Part shown: in pieces, positions 21,348-29,309 of the stretch
Layout of the letters: each line of letters starts with the position of its first letter
Position numbering within the stretch: position 1 is the first letter of the stretch
Source of the DNA: Stenotrophomonas maltophilia R551-3
GTDB taxonomy: Bacteria; Pseudomonadota; Gammaproteobacteria; Xanthomonadales; Xanthomonadaceae
Length of the DNA stretch: 64,000 nt
Direction of reading: 5' to 3'
NCBI RefSeq assembly: GCF_000020665.1
Contig: NC_011071.1
Location: forward strand, 734,501 to 798,500
Notes under the pieces: model-generated
What the model saw: the letters and a program-made list of their open reading frames with translations, nothing else
Told to the model about the DNA's origin: nothing
Databases searched by the model: none
Translations under genes and position numbers: made by a program

Positions 21348-22343
21348 TCAGGCAGCAGAAGACAACGCCGGTTCCCCGGCGATCAGGCTGTCGAAGTAAT
21401 CGGTGGTCAGTGCGATCTGGCTGGCCGGATCCTCGGCACGGTTGACCACAGCACGGAACGCCGCGTTTTCCGGCCGGTCCTTGGCGTACCAACCCAGGTG
21501 CTTGCGCGCGATGCGCACGCCCTGCGGTTCGCCGTAGAACGCGTGTAGCGCGTGCAGATGGCCGAGCAGGATGTCGCGTACTTCGGCCAGCGACGGCGGC
21601 GGCAGTTCCTCGCCGGTGGCCAGGTAATGCGCCACCTCGCGGAAGATCCACGGCCGGCCCTGCGCCGAGCGGCCGATCATCACTGCATCCACGCCGGTCT
21701 GCTTCAACACGAAGGCAGCCTTCTGCGGCGAATCGATATCGCCATTGGCGATGACCGGGATGCGCAGCGCGGCCTTGATCTCGCCAATGGTGGCGTACTC
21801 GGCCTGGCCTGTGTAGTGCTGGTCGCGGGTGCGCCCGTGCACGGCCAGCGCAGCAATGCCGCTGTCCTCGGCAATGCGCGCGATCAGCGGGCCGTTGCGA
21901 TGGTCGCAGTCCCAGCCGGTGCGGATCTTCAGGGTGACCGGTACGTCCACCGCGTTGACCACGGCTTCAAGGATGCGCGCCACCAGCTGCTCGTCGCGCA
22001 TCAGCGCCGACCCCGCCCACGCATTGCACACCTTCTTGGCCGGGCAGCCCATGTTGATGTCGATGATCTGCGCGCCGTGGTCGACGTTGTAGCGTGCCGC
22101 CTCGGCCAGCTGCTGCGGCTCGGTGCCGGCGATCTGCACGCTGATCGGGGCCGGTTCGCCGTCGTGGTCCATGCGGTGGATCGACTTGCGCGTGTTCCAG
22201 AAGCGCGGGTCGCTGATGGTCATTTCCGAGGCGGCCAGGCCCGCACCCAGCCGTTTGCACAGCAGGCGGAAGGGCTTGTCGGTGACGCCGGCCATGGGCG
22301 CCAGCACGACGTTGGGAGCAATGGAGTACGGGCCGATCTGCAT
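21348..22343 (-). CDS. dusB: tRNA-dihydrouridine synthase B
   Basis: 331 residues. Dus enzymes reduce uridine in the tRNA D-loop with FMN and NADPH. The TIM-barrel signatures are present: VVLAPMAGVTDKPFRLLCKR, the catalytic cysteine in INMGCPAKKVC, VTLKIRTGWD, LAVHGRTRDQHYTG and VIANGDIDSP. Length and the NMGCPAKKVCN block fit DusB rather than DusA or DusC. In E. coli dusB precedes fis; here no fis follows, and the gene is isolated between repeats. The start at 22343 (MQIGPYSIAPN) agrees with the family. Confidence 0.93.
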   Translation of the reverse strand: MQIGPYSIAPNVVLAPMAGVTDKPFRLLCKRLGAGLAASEMTISDPRFWNTRKSIHRMDHDGEPAPISVQIAGTEPQQLAEAARYNVDHGAQIIDINMGCPAKKVCNAWAGSALMRDEQLVARILEAVVNAVDVPVTLKIRTGWDCDHRNGPLIARIAEDSGIAALAVHGRTRDQHYTGQAEYATIGEIKAALRIPVIANGDIDSPQKAAFVLKQTGVDAVMIGRSAQGRPWIFREVAHYLATGEELPPPSLAEVRDILLGHLHALHAFYGEPQGVRIARKHLGWYAKDRPENAAFRAVVNRAEDPASQIALTTDYFDSLIAGEPALSSAA

Positions 22344-22501
22344 GCGCCCATTGTAGGGCGCAGGCACCCACTCGAACGTGCCCGGCACGGCCGGGTTCAG
22401 GCCTATCCGGACCGTTCTCATGCCGCACGGGCATCAGCAGATGCTTGACGGTTGCTTCCGCCGCCCCCAGGGGCAGGCGATGGTAGGCGGCTGGGCGGGG
22501 C

Positions 22502-22933
22502 CTAGCCCAAGGCCTGCCAGGCCTGGCGGGTGCCCAGCGCGAAGGCCAGGCCCAGTCCCAGGCAGGCCAGTGAACTGGTCACCCAGAATCGCGCGCCGTT
22601 GTAACCCGGCCGGATCAGTGCCAGCCCGAAGCCCATCCCCGCGCGCAGCAGCAACAGCAGGGCGATGCCCGACAGGATCTGGCGGCTGCCCGGCAGCGGC
22701 GAATGCCAGCCGGCGGCTGCCAGCGCGTACAGCGTCCAGATCACCAGCACGGCAGTGATGCCTGCGGTCATCAGCGGCGGCCACCAATGCCCGGCCTGGG
22801 CCAGCCGCACCACGCGCGAGCCAGCACCGAAACGCTGGTACCAGGCCGCGCCGAAGGCGATGCAGCCGATGTGCAGCAGCGCTGCGATGGCACTGCCAGC
22901 GGCTGCGACCAGCAGCCAGGGGAATCCGTCCAT
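22502..22933 (-). CDS. Small integral membrane protein, unknown function
   Basis: 143 residues with four predicted membrane helices (about residues 3-25, 48-70, 80-98 and 112-138). The start MDGFPWLLVAAAGS gives a clean first helix; an in-frame ATG 57 bp upstream would add a polar tail. Conserved-looking features are HIGCIAFGAAWYQRFGAG and GMGFGLALIRPGYNGARFW. I do not recognise the family. It lies downstream of the LysR regulator on the same strand with an 81-bp gap, so it may share its transcript. Confidence 0.7.
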   Translation of the reverse strand: MDGFPWLLVAAAGSAIAALLHIGCIAFGAAWYQRFGAGSRVVRLAQAGHWWPPLMTAGITAVLVIWTLYALAAAGWHSPLPGSRQILSGIALLLLLRAGMGFGLALIRPGYNGARFWVTSSLACLGLGLAFALGTRQAWQALG

Positions 22934-23014
22934 GTCCTGCCCGTGCAAGGAAGCTGCGCGGATGGTGGGCGAGGGCCGCGGTGCCGGCAATGCGACGGGC
23001 GGTCGCAGCAGGGA

Positions 23015-23932
23015 TCAGTGCGGAGGGTCGATCCGCAATCCGGCGCCGAGACGGTCCAATGCCACATCCACGCGCGGCAGCCGTTGCCGGCCCTGCGGCC
23101 ACAACAGCCGCAACGGCAGGCCACGGCAGTCCAGCGCCGGCAGGATCGACACCAGGCTGCCGCGCGCCAGCGCGTCATCGACCAGCCAGGTGGCCAGCTG
23201 GGCAATACCGAAGCCCGCCTCGACGGCCGCCACCTGTGCTTCGGCACTGCCGACCACCAGCCGTGCGCGGGCCTGCAGCGGTGCACTGCGCTGCCCGCCA
23301 TCGGCCACCTGCCACGGGCCGATACTGCCGTCGGCACGGCCGAACAGCACGCCATCGTGGTCGGCCAGCTCCGCTCCGGAAGTCGGCAGGCCGTGCCGCT
23401 GCAGGTAGGCCGGCGATGCACAGAAGCGCAGGCATTCGTGGCCGAGCAGGCGGCTGCCGAGGGTGGCCGGCAACGGCTCCGGGCCACCGATGCGCACGGC
23501 CAGATCGACGCCGTCCTCGGCCAGATCGATGAAGCGGTCGCTGAAGGTCACTTGTGGTCGCAGCCGGGGAAACTCGGCGGCCAGCTGCAGCAGCAGCGGC
23601 CACACTTTCAATCGCCCGAAGGTGGCCGGAGCGTCCACCCGCAGGCGGCCCACCGGGGCATCGGCATGCGCGGCCAGCACCGATTCGGCATCGGCCAGTT
23701 CGCCAAGCACGCGCACGCACGTGCGGTAAAAGCCTTCACCGGCCTCGGTCAGGCGCAGGCGGCGAGTGCTGCGTTCGAACAACCGTGCCCCCAGGCGCGC
23801 TTCCAGTCGGGCAACGGTCTTGCCGACTGCCGAACTGGTCAGGTGCAGGCGCTCGGCGGCGGCGGTGAAGCTGCCGGCTTCGGCGGTGGCGACGAAGGCC
23901 TCGATGCCGCGCAGCCGCTCGTTGGGAAGCAT
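23015..23932 (-). CDS. LysR family transcriptional regulator
   Basis: 305 residues. Residues 5-65 are the winged helix-turn-helix (GIEAFVATAEAGSFTAAAERL, SSAVGKTVARLEARLGARLF); residues about 90-300 are the effector-binding domain (GRLRVDAPATFGRLKV, DLAVRIGGPEPLP). The second part is typical of the CrgA/AaeR-like branch. It is divergent from an MFS exporter gene with 95 bp between the starts, so it most likely controls that transporter and itself. The inducer is not known. The start at 23932 (MLPNERLRGIEAF) is the standard LysR start. Confidence 0.9.
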   Translation of the reverse strand: MLPNERLRGIEAFVATAEAGSFTAAAERLHLTSSAVGKTVARLEARLGARLFERSTRRLRLTEAGEGFYRTCVRVLGELADAESVLAAHADAPVGRLRVDAPATFGRLKVWPLLLQLAAEFPRLRPQVTFSDRFIDLAEDGVDLAVRIGGPEPLPATLGSRLLGHECLRFCASPAYLQRHGLPTSGAELADHDGVLFGRADGSIGPWQVADGGQRSAPLQARARLVVGSAEAQVAAVEAGFGIAQLATWLVDDALARGSLVSILPALDCRGLPLRLLWPQGRQRLPRVDVALDRLGAGLRIDPPH

Positions 23933-24027
23933 GGGCGAATTTCTGTCCGGAATGGATGGAAAACATAGCAGCAATCGGAACAATGGGAGGAAATAGGCTG
24001 GGCGGCCCTTGTCCCTGGCGGTCCTGA
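23933..24027. promoter_or_regulatory. Divergent LysR/MFS control region
   Basis: A 95-bp gap, richer in A/T than the genes. CGGAACAAT at 23976-23984 is matched by its exact inverse ATTGTTCCG at 24041-24049, inside codons 5-8 of the MFS gene. LysR-type regulators often bind such paired sites, but the 56-bp spacing is long and no classical T-N11-A box is obvious. Confidence 0.4.
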
Positions 24028-25215
24028 ATGTCTTCCCTCGATTGTTCCGTTGCCACCGGTCACCGTGCTGCCCGTGCCCGCGTGTCCGTTGCACTGTTGG
24101 CGGTCTCCGCGTTCGTCATCGTCACCACCGAATTCCTGATCGTCGGCTTGCTGCCGGCGCTGGCGCGCGATCTCGGCCTGGGCATCGCACGCGCCGGGCA
24201 GCTGGTCACCCTGTTCGCGTTCACCGTGATGCTGGCCGGACCACCACTGACCGCACTGCTGGCGCATCTCGACCGGCGTCGCCTGTTCGTGGCCATCCTG
24301 CTGCTGTTTGCGGCCTCCAACGCGCTCGCGGCGGTGGCCACGCTGCCGTGGTTGCTGGCCCTGGCGCGGGTGTTGCCCGCGTTGGCGCTGCCGGTGTTCT
24401 GGGGCACGGCCAGCGAGACTGCTGCGCAGCTGGCGCCGGCGGGGCAGGGCGGGCGTGCGGTGGCACGGGTCTATCTGGGCATCACCGCCGCGATGCTGTT
24501 CGGCATCCCGCTGGGTACGCTGGCCGCCGAGGCCATCGGTTGGCGCGGCAGCTTCTGGCTGCTGTCGGCGCTGTCACTGCTGATGGCGGGCGCACTCGCA
24601 CTGTGGATGCCGGGCACCGCTGCAGAGCCACGGCGCGCGCTGGGCGAACAGGCGCGTGTGCTGCGGCAGCCGTGGCTGCTGGGCAACGTGCTGCTGTCGG
24701 TGCTGGTGTTCACTGCCATGTTCGCCGCCTACACCTATCTGGCCGACGTGCTCGAACGCCTGTTGCAGGTTCCCGCCGCGCAGGTGGGCTGGTGGCTGAT
24801 GGGTTTCGGTGCGGTCGGGTTGTTTGGCAATGCACTGGGCGGGCGTTGGGTGGATCGTGCACCGCTGGGCGCGACGCTGGCGTTCTGCACGGTGCTGGCG
24901 CTCGGCGTGCTGGCCAGCGTCTGGCTGGCCGGGCAGGGAGGGTTGGTGGTCATCGCACTGGCGTTGTGGGGTGTTGCGCATACCGCGCTGTTCCCGCTGT
25001 GCCAGGTGCGGGTGATGCGCGCGGCGCCGCAGGCGCAGGCGCTGGCCGGCACCTTGAATGTGTCGGCGGCCAATGCTGGTATCGGCCTGGGCGCGCTGCT
25101 CGGTGGCGGTGCCATCGAACGTTGGGGCCTGGATTCGCTGGGCGTGGTGGCCGCTGCGGTGGCGCTGCTGGCAATCGCAGCCGGGCTGCTGCTGCGACGT
25201 GCGGAGGAACCATGA
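24028..25215 (+). CDS. MFS transporter, DHA1 family (AraJ/YdhP-like)
   Basis: 395 residues with about 12 membrane helices. The first helix carries FVIVTTEFLIVGLLPALARDLG, the hallmark of the AraJ/YdhP/SotB group of drug or sugar exporters; the loop 2-3 motif is LTALLAHLDRRRLFV and motif C-like glycines are in FGIPLGTLAAEAIGWRGSF. It should export small molecules across the inner membrane using the proton gradient. It is divergent from a LysR gene, the usual layout for an inducible exporter. The stop codon overlaps the T tract of the ribokinase terminator on the other strand. Confidence 0.88.
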   Translation: MSSLDCSVATGHRAARARVSVALLAVSAFVIVTTEFLIVGLLPALARDLGLGIARAGQLVTLFAFTVMLAGPPLTALLAHLDRRRLFVAILLLFAASNALAAVATLPWLLALARVLPALALPVFWGTASETAAQLAPAGQGGRAVARVYLGITAAMLFGIPLGTLAAEAIGWRGSFWLLSALSLLMAGALALWMPGTAAEPRRALGEQARVLRQPWLLGNVLLSVLVFTAMFAAYTYLADVLERLLQVPAAQVGWWLMGFGAVGLFGNALGGRWVDRAPLGATLAFCTVLALGVLASVWLAGQGGLVVIALALWGVAHTALFPLCQVRVMRAAPQAQALAGTLNVSAANAGIGLGALLGGGAIERWGLDSLGVVAAAVALLAIAAGLLLRRAEEP

Positions 25216-25244
25216 AAAAGCCCGGGCATCTGCATGCCCGGGCT
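25214..25244 (-). terminator. Intrinsic terminator after the ribokinase gene
   Basis: On the minus strand an 11-bp stem (AGCCCGGGCAT paired with ATGCCCGGGCT) is followed directly by TTTTTC. It lies 25 bp past the ribokinase stop and overlaps the last codon of the convergent MFS gene. Confidence 0.82.
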
Positions 25245-25247
25245 CGT

Positions 25248-25272
25248 TCATCCACGCATGGCGTGGATCTAC
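25248..25272 (-). repeat. SMAG monomer supplying the ribokinase stop codon
   Basis: On the minus strand the unit reads GTAGATCCACGCCATGCGTG and onward. The TAG of its GTAG head (25271-25269) is the stop codon of the ribokinase gene. Confidence 0.78.
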
Positions 25273-26234
25273 TTTGCTTCGGAATCAGCCGGGGTGAAGC
25301 GCGGCATCGCCGCAGCAGCGCCTTCCTTCTCGGTCGAGCGACCGGCGAACTGGTTGGCGAAGCGCACGTGGCGGGCGAACGGGGCATCGGCCACCTGCGC
25401 CAGCGACGCGGCCAGCGCGCCATTGAAGGCGTCACCGGCACCGGTGGTGTCGATCGCCTGCACCTGTTCGGCACCCACGCGGTAGTACGGCTGGGTATCG
25501 CCGCGCAGGTTCTCGTCGGCATGCGACACGAACACGCCCACCGAACCCAGGGTCACCACCACCGTACCGTTGCCGACCAGCTTGCGGCACAGCGCATGCA
25601 GGCTGGCGCCATCCAGCGCGGCGACGTCGTTGGCATCCACGCGCTCACCGACATGGCGGCCGAGCAGGGCGGCGAACTCGGTCTCGTTCGGGGTGATCAC
25701 ATCGGCCAGCTTGAGCAGGCCGATGGTCGAGGGAGCGTCGGCCGGTGCGGTGTTGAGCACCGTGGTGACGCCGGCTTCGCGGGCCGTGGCCAGCGCTGCT
25801 TCGATGGTCTGTACCGGCGATTCCAGCTGCACCAGCACCACCTTGGCGCCGGCCAGCAGCGCGTGCTGCTGTTGCAGGAAGTCGGTGCTCAGTGCGGCGT
25901 TGGCACCCGGGCCGATCACGATGGTGTTGCGGCCACGGGCATCCACGTAGATACCAGCGGTGCCAGTCGGTTCGCTGCTGGCTTCGGCGATCAGCCCGAA
26001 GCCATCCTGTGCGGCCAGCTCGCGGGCGGTGGCGCCACCGGCGTCATCGCCCAACGCGCACACGAAGTGCGTGTCGGCACCGGCGCGGCAGGCCGCCACG
26101 GCCTGGTTGAAGCCCTTGCCACCGGGGCCGGTGCTGTAGCGGCCGGCAATGGTCGCACCCGGTGCCGGCAGCGACTCGCACCGCCACACGTGATCGACAT
26201 TGAAGGAACCGACGACAACGACACTGCTGCTCAT
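25269..26234 (-). CDS. rbsK: Ribokinase (PfkB family sugar kinase)
   Basis: 321 residues from ATG 26234; a TTG at 26255 is an alternative. It should phosphorylate ribose, or a nucleoside, with ATP. Visible PfkB signatures are VVVVGSFNVDHVWRCESLP near the start, the sugar-binding GPGGKGFNQAVAA, NTAPAD, ITPNETE, and the catalytic TTGAGDAFNGAL with the Asp base. The transporter gene 25 bp upstream is of the nucleoside-uptake NupC type, so ribose from nucleoside breakdown, or a nucleoside itself, is the likely substrate. A terminator follows. Confidence 0.87.
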   Translation of the reverse strand: MSSSVVVVGSFNVDHVWRCESLPAPGATIAGRYSTGPGGKGFNQAVAACRAGADTHFVCALGDDAGGATARELAAQDGFGLIAEASSEPTGTAGIYVDARGRNTIVIGPGANAALSTDFLQQQHALLAGAKVVLVQLESPVQTIEAALATAREAGVTTVLNTAPADAPSTIGLLKLADVITPNETEFAALLGRHVGERVDANDVAALDGASLHALCRKLVGNGTVVVTLGSVGVFVSHADENLRGDTQPYYRVGAEQVQAIDTTGAGDAFNGALAASLAQVADAPFARHVRFANQFAGRSTEKEGAAAAMPRFTPADSEAK

Positions 26235-26259
26235 AGGGAATCTTTTCTCAACCAAGGGT

Positions 26260-27558
26260 TCAACTGAAGTGCGTCAGCACGCCGGCGATGGTCGCCGTCA
26301 TGAAGGTGGCAATGGTACCGCCCAGCACCGCGCGCAGGCCGAACTTGGCCAGATCGTGGCGACGTTCCGGGGCCAGGCCGCCGATGCCGCCGATCTGGAT
26401 CGCGATCGAGCTGAAGTTGGCAAAGCCGCACAGCGCGTAGGTGGCGATCAGGCGACCTTCGTCGGACAGGCTCACGCCCGCCACCTGGCCGTTCACGATC
26501 TGCGACAGCTCTGTATAGGCGACGAATTCGTTGATCACGACCTTCTGGCCGATCAGCGAACCAACGGTGGTGGCGTCGGCCCACGGCGTGCCGATCACCC
26601 AGGCGATCGGGGCCAGCACGTAGCCGAAGATGGTCGACAGGTTGGTCGGCTTGCCGATCTGCGCGGCCAGTCCGGTCACTTCACCGATCCAGGTCAGCGG
26701 GGCGTTCAGCAGCGCGATCAGTGCGATGAAGGCCAGCAGCATCGCGCCGATGTTCAGCGCCAGCTTCAGGCCGTCACCGGCGCCAGCGGCTGCGGCATCG
26801 ATGATGTTGCTGGAGGTCTTCTCCACTTCCATCTTCACCGTGCCGCGGGTGAGCGGGGTACCGGTTTCCGGAATCAGCAGCTTGGCCACGACCAGCGTGG
26901 CCGGCGCGGCCATGATGCTCGCCGCCAGCAGGTGCTTGGCGTAGAACGCCTGCTGTACCGGGTCGCCGCCGCCGAGCATGCCCACGTAGGCCGCCAGCAC
27001 GCCGCCTGCGATGTGGGCCATGCCGCCGATCATCATGGTCAGCAGCTCGGACTGGGTCATCTTGGCGATGTACGGGCGCACCGTCAGCGGCGCCTCGGTC
27101 TGGCCGATGAAGACGCTGGCGCAGACGCTGGTGGTTTCCGCACCGGACACGCGCATCACCTTGGTGATCGACCAGGCCATCACGCGCACGATGCCCTGCA
27201 TGACGTTGAGGTGGTACATCACCCCCATCAGCGCCGAGAAGAAGATGATGGTCGGCAGCACCTGGAAGGCGAAGATGAAGCCGTAGTTCTTGACGTCCAT
27301 CAACGAGCCGAAGATGAACTTCGAACCTTCGTTGACGAAACTCAGCACCTTCACGAAGCCGTGGCCCAGCGCATCGAACACGTCGCGGCCGCCCGGCACC
27401 AGGATCACCAGCGCCGCGAACGCGATCTGCAGGGTGATACCGGTGGCAACCAGCTTCCAGTCAACCGCGCGCTTGTTGTTGGAAAACAACCAGGTGATGC
27501 CGATCAGCACCGCCAACCCGAACAGGCCGAAGCCGATCCTGCCCAAACCTTCGACCAT
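26260..27558 (-). CDS. NupC/CNT family concentrative nucleoside transporter
   Basis: 432 residues, about 10 membrane segments. CNT motifs are visible: VLPTIIFFSALMGVMYHL, the substrate and ion site VFIGQTEAPLTVRPYI, GGMAHIAGGVLAAYVGML, and QKVVINEFVAYTEL with YALCGFANFSSIAIQIGG near the C-terminus. These proteins import nucleosides with H+ or Na+ into the cytosol. It is the first gene of a two-gene unit with the ribokinase, spaced 25 bp, which fits nucleoside salvage. The start MVEGLGRIGFGLFGLAVL opens with the first helix. Confidence 0.92.
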   Translation of the reverse strand: MVEGLGRIGFGLFGLAVLIGITWLFSNNKRAVDWKLVATGITLQIAFAALVILVPGGRDVFDALGHGFVKVLSFVNEGSKFIFGSLMDVKNYGFIFAFQVLPTIIFFSALMGVMYHLNVMQGIVRVMAWSITKVMRVSGAETTSVCASVFIGQTEAPLTVRPYIAKMTQSELLTMMIGGMAHIAGGVLAAYVGMLGGGDPVQQAFYAKHLLAASIMAAPATLVVAKLLIPETGTPLTRGTVKMEVEKTSSNIIDAAAAGAGDGLKLALNIGAMLLAFIALIALLNAPLTWIGEVTGLAAQIGKPTNLSTIFGYVLAPIAWVIGTPWADATTVGSLIGQKVVINEFVAYTELSQIVNGQVAGVSLSDEGRLIATYALCGFANFSSIAIQIGGIGGLAPERRHDLAKFGLRAVLGGTIATFMTATIAGVLTHFS

Positions 27559-27752
27559 GTGAGTGACTCCCCTGGGGCGTCGCGAAAAACGGGAAGCCTA
27601 GTGCAGGGCAGGGGCCGGGGCAAGGAAAAGCAGCGTGCGCGCGGCCATCGGTACCGATCAGGCCAGCAACGGCAAGGGGTTGCAGCCGGCAGGGGCAGGT
27701 AGAATGGCGGTTCGATCCCGGCCCGGATGCGGGCCCGCAGCAGGAGATTCGC

Positions 27753-28724
27753 ATGCAATACCGTCGCCTGGGCTCCACCGGCCTGCCGATTTCCGCCCTG
27801 TCCTTCGGTGCCTGGGTGACCTTCGGCGACCAGATCCCGCGCGACGAGGCCCGCAACCTGGTGGCCGCCGCCTGGGATCATGGCGTCAACTTCTTCGATA
27901 ATGCGGAGGGCTACGCCAACGGCCGCGCCGAACAGGTGATGGGCGATGTGATCACCGACCTGCGCCTGCCGCGCGATGGCTTCTGCGTGTCCAGCAAGGT
28001 GTTTTTCGGCAGCGCCAAAGACCCTCGGCCGACCCAGCGTGGGTTGTCACGCAAGCACGTGACCGACGCCTGCCACGCCGCGCTCAAGCGCCTGCGGGTG
28101 GATTACCTCGACCTTTATTACTGCCACCGCCCGGATCCGGACGCACCGATCGCCGAGACCGTGCACGCCATGGACACCCTGGTGCGGCAAGGCAAGATCC
28201 TCTACTGGGGTACCTCGGAGTGGTCGGCGGCGCAGATCCAGCAGGCGCTGGACATCGCCGAAGCGCACAACCTGCAGGGCCCGTCGATGGAGCAGCCGCA
28301 GTACAACCTGCTGCACCGCGAGCGGGTCGAGGTCGAGTACGCGCCGCTGTATGCCGGCGCCGGCCTGGGCACCACCATCTTCTCGCCGTTGGCGTCAGGC
28401 CTGTTGAGCGGCAAGTACGACCAGGGCATCCCGGCCGATGCACGGTTGGGCCGCGAGGGCATGGAATGGCTGCAGGACCTGGTGCTGGGTGCAGACGCCG
28501 AGGCACGGCTGGCCCAGGTGCGCCGTTTCAGCGAGGTCGCGCGCTCGCTCGGTCACGCCCCGGCGACGCTGGCGATTGCCTGGTGCCTGCGCAACCCGAA
28601 CGTCTCCAGCGTGATCCTCGGCGCCAGCCGGGTCAGCCAGCTGCTGCAGAACCTGCAGGCACTGGACGTGCTGGAGCAGGTCGATGCCACCGGCTGGGCC
28701 CAGGTCGAAGCCGTCTTTGCCTGA
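27753..28724 (+). CDS. Aldo/keto reductase (Kv-beta/YghZ-like)
   Basis: 323 residues. The NADPH-dependent TIM-barrel family is clear: MQYRRLGSTGLPISALSFG, FFDNAEGYANGRAEQVMG with the catalytic Tyr54, VDYLDLYYCHRPDPDAP, and ILYWGTSEWSAAQI. The C-terminal NVSSVILGASRVSQLLQNLQ binds the cofactor phosphate. The closest relatives are the voltage-gated potassium channel beta-subunit-like reductases and YghZ, which reduce small aldehydes such as methylglyoxal. No neighbour points to a substrate; the gene is monocistronic and ends before an SMAG dimer. Confidence 0.9.
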   Translation: MQYRRLGSTGLPISALSFGAWVTFGDQIPRDEARNLVAAAWDHGVNFFDNAEGYANGRAEQVMGDVITDLRLPRDGFCVSSKVFFGSAKDPRPTQRGLSRKHVTDACHAALKRLRVDYLDLYYCHRPDPDAPIAETVHAMDTLVRQGKILYWGTSEWSAAQIQQALDIAEAHNLQGPSMEQPQYNLLHRERVEVEYAPLYAGAGLGTTIFSPLASGLLSGKYDQGIPADARLGREGMEWLQDLVLGADAEARLAQVRRFSEVARSLGHAPATLAIAWCLRNPNVSSVILGASRVSQLLQNLQALDVLEQVDATGWAQVEAVFA

Positions 28725-28733
28725 CAGCCCTCT

Positions 28734-28820
28734 GTAGAGTCGAGCCACGCTCGACTCCGCGCGCAGTGCGGGTTTCACCTGGCCGGGATCGAAGGGCAGT
28801 CGAGCAAGGCTCGACTCTAC
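28734..28820. repeat. SMAG (GTAG) palindrome dimer
   Basis: GTAGAGTCGAGCCACGCTCG on the left and the inverted CGAGCAAGGCTCGACTCTAC on the right, separated by about 40 bp. It closes the aldo/keto reductase gene before the AT-rich heme regulatory region. Confidence 0.85.
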
Positions 28821-28910
28821 AAAAGCCGCCCGCCCCATCTTTCAATTGATGAAATCTATCGAATTTCAGAATTCGATCATTAATCTCATCAATGAAATTG
28901 AGAATGGTTG

Positions 28911-28940
28911 TTGATTGTCAACTGAGAATCATTATCATTT
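28911..28940 (+). promoter_or_regulatory. Fur-regulated promoter of the heme-uptake cluster
   Basis: TTGATT (28911-28916), a 16-bp spacer and TATCAT (28933-28938) form a plausible sigma-70 promoter. The -10 box lies inside TGAGAATCATTATCATTT (28923-28940), which matches 12 of 13 positions of the half GATAATCATTATC of the classical Fur box. Iron-loaded Fur bound here would block RNA polymerase. The surrounding 28848-28942 is strikingly AT-rich for this genome. Confidence 0.78.
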
Positions 28941-28964
28941 AACTCGTCCCTCGCACGAGTCCAG

Positions 28965-29165
28965 ATGCTCATGAATGCTCAACCTGTACTGCTGCGCCCC
29001 GAAACGCTGACCCTCCGCGATCGTCCGGTCCGCGTCGTTCCGCCGGAAGAGGTCATCGACAGCGAAGCCCTGCTCAAGGGCCGTCGTGAAATCCTGATCC
29101 AGCACGGCGACCGCTTCTATCGCCTGCGTCACACCAGCAACGACAAGCTGATCCTGACCAAGTAA
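28965..29165 (+). CDS. hemP: Hemin uptake protein HemP
   Basis: 66 residues (60-64 if a later ATG is used). The C-terminal half is the conserved HemP core: SEALLKGRREILIQHGDRFYRLRHTSNDKLILTK, here seen as LLKGRREILIQHGD followed by YRLRHTSNDKLILTK. HemP is a small cytosolic protein found first in Fur-controlled heme operons and needed for full expression or use of the heme receptor; in some bacteria it acts as a regulator. It lies 25 bp after the Fur box and 144 bp before the receptor gene, with which it is probably co-transcribed. Confidence 0.92.
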   Translation: MLMNAQPVLLRPETLTLRDRPVRVVPPEEVIDSEALLKGRREILIQHGDRFYRLRHTSNDKLILTK

Positions 29166-29309
29166 TCGCGGCCTGGTCGCCCGCCTCCCTCGCTCCTGCC
29201 GGCAGCGCCGACAGGGTGGGCGACCCGTCCGCTCCCGCTCTCTCCCCCTCGGTCTACCGCGTGCACCTTCCGGGTGTGCCGGTAACCGGGGGTTCCCTTG
29301 CCTGACCGA

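Noticed and set aside
27680..27705. Promoter TTGCAG...TAGAAT before the aldo/keto reductase
   Set aside because: The spacer is only 14 bp, too short for a sigma-70 promoter.
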